A stretch of DNA of 10,000 nt from Desulfarculus sp. (lineage in GTDB: Bacteria > Desulfobacterota > Desulfarculia > Desulfarculales > Desulfarculaceae), in contig JAIWNN010000008.1 in NCBI GenBank assembly GCA_020216805.1, positions 1 to 10,000 of the forward strand. The letters run 5' to 3'. Made by a program: the position numbers and the translations under genes. The notes under the pieces are model-generated. The model was not told where the DNA came from. It did not search any database and saw nothing but the letters and a program-made list of their open reading frames with translations. Shown here one piece after another: positions 8,250 through 10,000 of the stretch (the stretch's first letter is position 1; every line of letters begins with the position of its first letter).

Positions 8250-9509
8250 GTGGCGATCCAAGCGGTTAGGGGCATGAAGGACCTTTTGCCCGAGGAGGCG
8301 GCCAAATGGCGCTTCATCGAGGGATGCGCCCGCGAGGTCTTCGCGGCCTTTGGTTTCGGTGAGATCCGGGTGCCGCTGCTGGAGCGCACCGAGCTCTTCG
8401 CCCGCTCCATCGGCGAGGCCACCGACATCGTCGAAAAAGAGATGTACACCTTCAGCGACCGCTCCGGCGATTCGCTGACCCTGCGTCCCGAGGCCACCGC
8501 CGGCATCCTGCGGGCCTACATCGAAAACAAGCTCCACGGCCAACCCGGCCCCCACAAGCTGTTCACCATCGGCCCCATGTTCCGCCACGAGCGCCCGCAA
8601 AAGGGCCGCCTGCGCCAGTTCCATCAACTGGACGTGGAGGTGCTGGACGACGCCGGGCCATTGGCTGACGCCGAGCTGCTGGTGATGCTGACCCAGCTCC
8701 TGACCCGCCTGGGCCTCAGGAACGTCAAGCTGCTGGTCAACTCCCTGGGCTGCCCGGACTGCCGGCCGACCTTCCGCGCCGCTTTGATCGGCTTTTTGGA
8801 CGCCAGGCGCGACAGCCTCTGCGAGGACTGCCGCCGCCGCCTGGACGTCAACCCCTTGCGGGTGCTGGACTGCAAGTCCGAATCCTGCCAACGGGCGGTG
8901 GAGGGCGCGCCCTCGATCCAGGACCACCTCTGCCCGGGCTGCCGGGAGCATTTTGGCGAGCTGCGCCGCCTGCTTTCCCTGGCCGGGGTGGACCACGCGG
9001 TCAATCCCCGCCTGGTGCGCGGCCTGGACTACTACGTGCGCACCACCTTCGAGGCGGTGGCCGGCGACCTGGGGGCCCAAAACGCGGTGGCCGGCGGCGG
9101 TCGCTACGACGGGCTGGTGGAGCGCCTGGGCGGACCGGCCCAGGCCTGCATCGGCTTCGGGGCCGGCATCGAGCGGCTGGCGCTTCTGATCGACGACCGC
9201 CCGGAGTGGCGGGCCGGGCCGGACCTGTTCATCGCCGCCATCGGGCCCCAGGCCCGGGACTGGGCCTTCGCCCGGGCCCAGGAGTTGCGCGCAAGCGGAG
9301 TCTGGGTGGAGATGAGCGGCGAGGACAAGAGCCTCAAGTCCCAGATGCGCCGGGCCGACAAACTGGGCGCGGCCCGGGTGCTGGTCCTGGGCGAAAGCGA
9401 GCTGGCGGCGGGAACGGCCAGCCTCAAGGACATGCTGGGGGGAGGACAAACCCCGGTCAGCCTGTCCGACCTGGGGCGCGCCCTTTTCCCCCGCCGGTGC
9501 AATCAGTAA
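8250..9509 (+). CDS. hisS: Histidyl-tRNA synthetase
   Basis: This class IIa enzyme, normally a homodimer, charges tRNA-His. From GTG 8250 the product is 419 residues, normal for the family. It opens with the expected AIQAVRGMKDLLP. Motif 2 is FRHERPQKGRLRQFHQ (from residue 111). The histidine-specific motifs are LVRGLDYY (255-262) and GGGRYDG (282-288), and motif 3 is GFGAGIERL (302-310). A C-terminal anticodon-binding domain follows. The insertion between motif 2 and the histidine motifs is cysteine-rich: C168/C171, C191/C194, C208/C213 and C228/C231, which could hold zinc. The frame stays open far upstream (to 7299 and beyond the promoter), but GTG 8250 has GGAG six bases upstream and fits the family N-terminus. 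Likely followed by aspS in the same transcript or with its own weak promoter. Confidence 0.97.
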   Translation: MAIQAVRGMKDLLPEEAAKWRFIEGCAREVFAAFGFGEIRVPLLERTELFARSIGEATDIVEKEMYTFSDRSGDSLTLRPEATAGILRAYIENKLHGQPGPHKLFTIGPMFRHERPQKGRLRQFHQLDVEVLDDAGPLADAELLVMLTQLLTRLGLRNVKLLVNSLGCPDCRPTFRAALIGFLDARRDSLCEDCRRRLDVNPLRVLDCKSESCQRAVEGAPSIQDHLCPGCREHFGELRRLLSLAGVDHAVNPRLVRGLDYYVRTTFEAVAGDLGAQNAVAGGGRYDGLVERLGGPAQACIGFGAGIERLALLIDDRPEWRAGPDLFIAAIGPQARDWAFARAQELRASGVWVEMSGEDKSLKSQMRRADKLGAARVLVLGESELAAGTASLKDMLGGGQTPVSLSDLGRALFPRRCNQ

Positions 9510-9548
9510 TTCCTTTTTCTTAAATATCTCGCCGCCATCGCAAGGGGC

Positions 9549-9577
9549 TTGCCAAGCCCGGCCGGCGCTGACAGGAT
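9549..9577 (+). promoter_or_regulatory. Weak candidate promoter of aspS
   Basis: TTGCCA (9549-9554; 5 of 6) and CAGGAT (9572-9577; 3 of 6) are 17 bases apart in the 132-base hisS-aspS gap. An AT-rich stretch (9510-9528) lies upstream and might act as an UP-like element, although it is placed rather far away. GGGCTT (9545-9550) and AAGCCC (9554-9559) form a small stem across the same -35 box. aspS may equally be read through from hisS. Confidence 0.3.
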
Positions 9578-9641
9578 GACGCCAGACGATCCACGCCCGG
9601 GGCCAACACTCCCGCCAGGGGCTTTAATCAGGAGTTCCCAC

Positions 9642-10000
9642 GTGTCCGCACAATTCATCACCGAAATCAAACGCACCCACGGCTGCGGCGAGCTGACCAA
9701 GGAGATGGTCGGGGCCGAGGTGGTGCTGATGGGTTGGGGTATGCGCCGCCGCGACCACGGCGGCCTGATCTTCGTGGATCTGCGCGACCGCACCGGCATC
9801 TGCCAGGTGGTCTTCAACCCCGAGCACGCCGGCGGCTCCCACGAGGCGGCCCACGCCATCCGCAGCGAGTATTGCCTGGCGCTCCGGGGCAAGGTCAGGC
9901 TCCGGCCCGAGGGCCAGGAGAACGAGAAGCTCTCCACCGGATGGATCGAGGTCTTCGTGGAGCAGTTCGAAATATTGAACCCCAGCCAGACCCCGCCCTT
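9642..10000 (+). CDS. aspS: Aspartyl-tRNA synthetase, N-terminal part (3' end outside window)
   Basis: The frame begins at GTG 9642-9644 with AGGAG (9630-9634) seven bases upstream and runs open to the right edge, giving 119 complete codons. The sequence is the OB-fold anticodon-binding domain typical of bacterial Asp[17 protein letters not shown] at the start, then [26 protein letters not shown] and CQVVFNPE. The block [15 protein letters not shown], with its conserved Arg and His, separates this from lysyl and asparaginyl relatives. The catalytic class II core lies outside the window, so it cannot be told whether the enzyme is discriminating (tRNA-Asp only) or non-discriminating (also charging tRNA-Asn for later amidation). 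The position 132 bases after hisS matches a common bacterial gene pair. Confidence 0.95.
   Translation, partial: MSAQFITEIKRTHGCGELTKEMVGAEVVLMGWGMRRRDHGGLIFVDLRDRTGICQVVFNPEHAGGSHEAAHAIRSEYCLALRGKVRLRPEGQENEKLSTGWIEVFVEQFEILNPSQTPP

Noticed and set aside
8046..9449. 467-codon minus-strand frame opposite hisS
   Set aside because: Antisense shadow of a gene with all HisRS motifs; composition rich in His, Gln, Ala and Gly with no domain.

Overview
This is a gene-dense, high-GC (by eye about two thirds G+C) stretch of a bacterial chromosome holding core housekeeping genes. An LptE-type outer-membrane lipoprotein and a PilZ-domain protein point to a Gram-negative (diderm) bacterium. The leuS-lptE-holA block next to rpsT and murJ, the sequence style of the products, and the frequent GTG starts suggest a GC-rich member of the former Deltaproteobacteria (Desulfobacterota). 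That placement is inference; there is no rRNA or species marker in the window. I see no mobile element, CRISPR array, tRNA, prophage or defence gene.

Layout, left to right. (1) Positions 1-591, plus strand: the 3' end of a PilZ-domain gene, followed after 5 bases by a small unknown gene of 101 codons. (2) 605-639: a two-tiered hairpin between convergent genes. (3) 647-2221, minus strand: murJ, the lipid II flippase. (4) 2222-2381: divergent control region with a clear sigma70-type promoter for rpsT and a 14-base palindrome over its predicted start site. (5) 2382-2648, plus strand: rpsT (ribosomal protein S20), then a series of hairpins in the 152-base convergent gap. (6) 6931 down to 2801, minus strand: the operon leuS-lptE-holA, with a predicted promoter at 7015-7043. 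(7) 7192-8049, plus strand: a metal-dependent amidohydrolase of unknown substrate. (8) 8250-9509, plus strand: hisS with its own near-consensus promoter at 8188-8216. (9) 9642 to the right edge: the first 119 codons of aspS.

Functionally the window is about translation (three aminoacyl-tRNA synthetases and S20), replication (clamp-loader delta subunit) and envelope building (MurJ for peptidoglycan, LptE for lipopolysaccharide). The tight minus-strand cluster leuS-lptE-holA, with gaps of 57-63 and 18 bases, is an arrangement also known from E. coli. hisS followed by aspS is likewise a common pairing.

I find no new biological system here. The points worth a second look are small: the palindrome in the rpsT/murJ control region, the non-ATG start of rpsT, the hairpin-packed gap after rpsT, the unknown small gene beside the PilZ gene, the unassigned amidohydrolase between leuS and hisS, and very long antisense open frames that are composition artefacts. 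No gene-free stretch exceeds 300 bases; the longest is 6932-7191 (260 bases).
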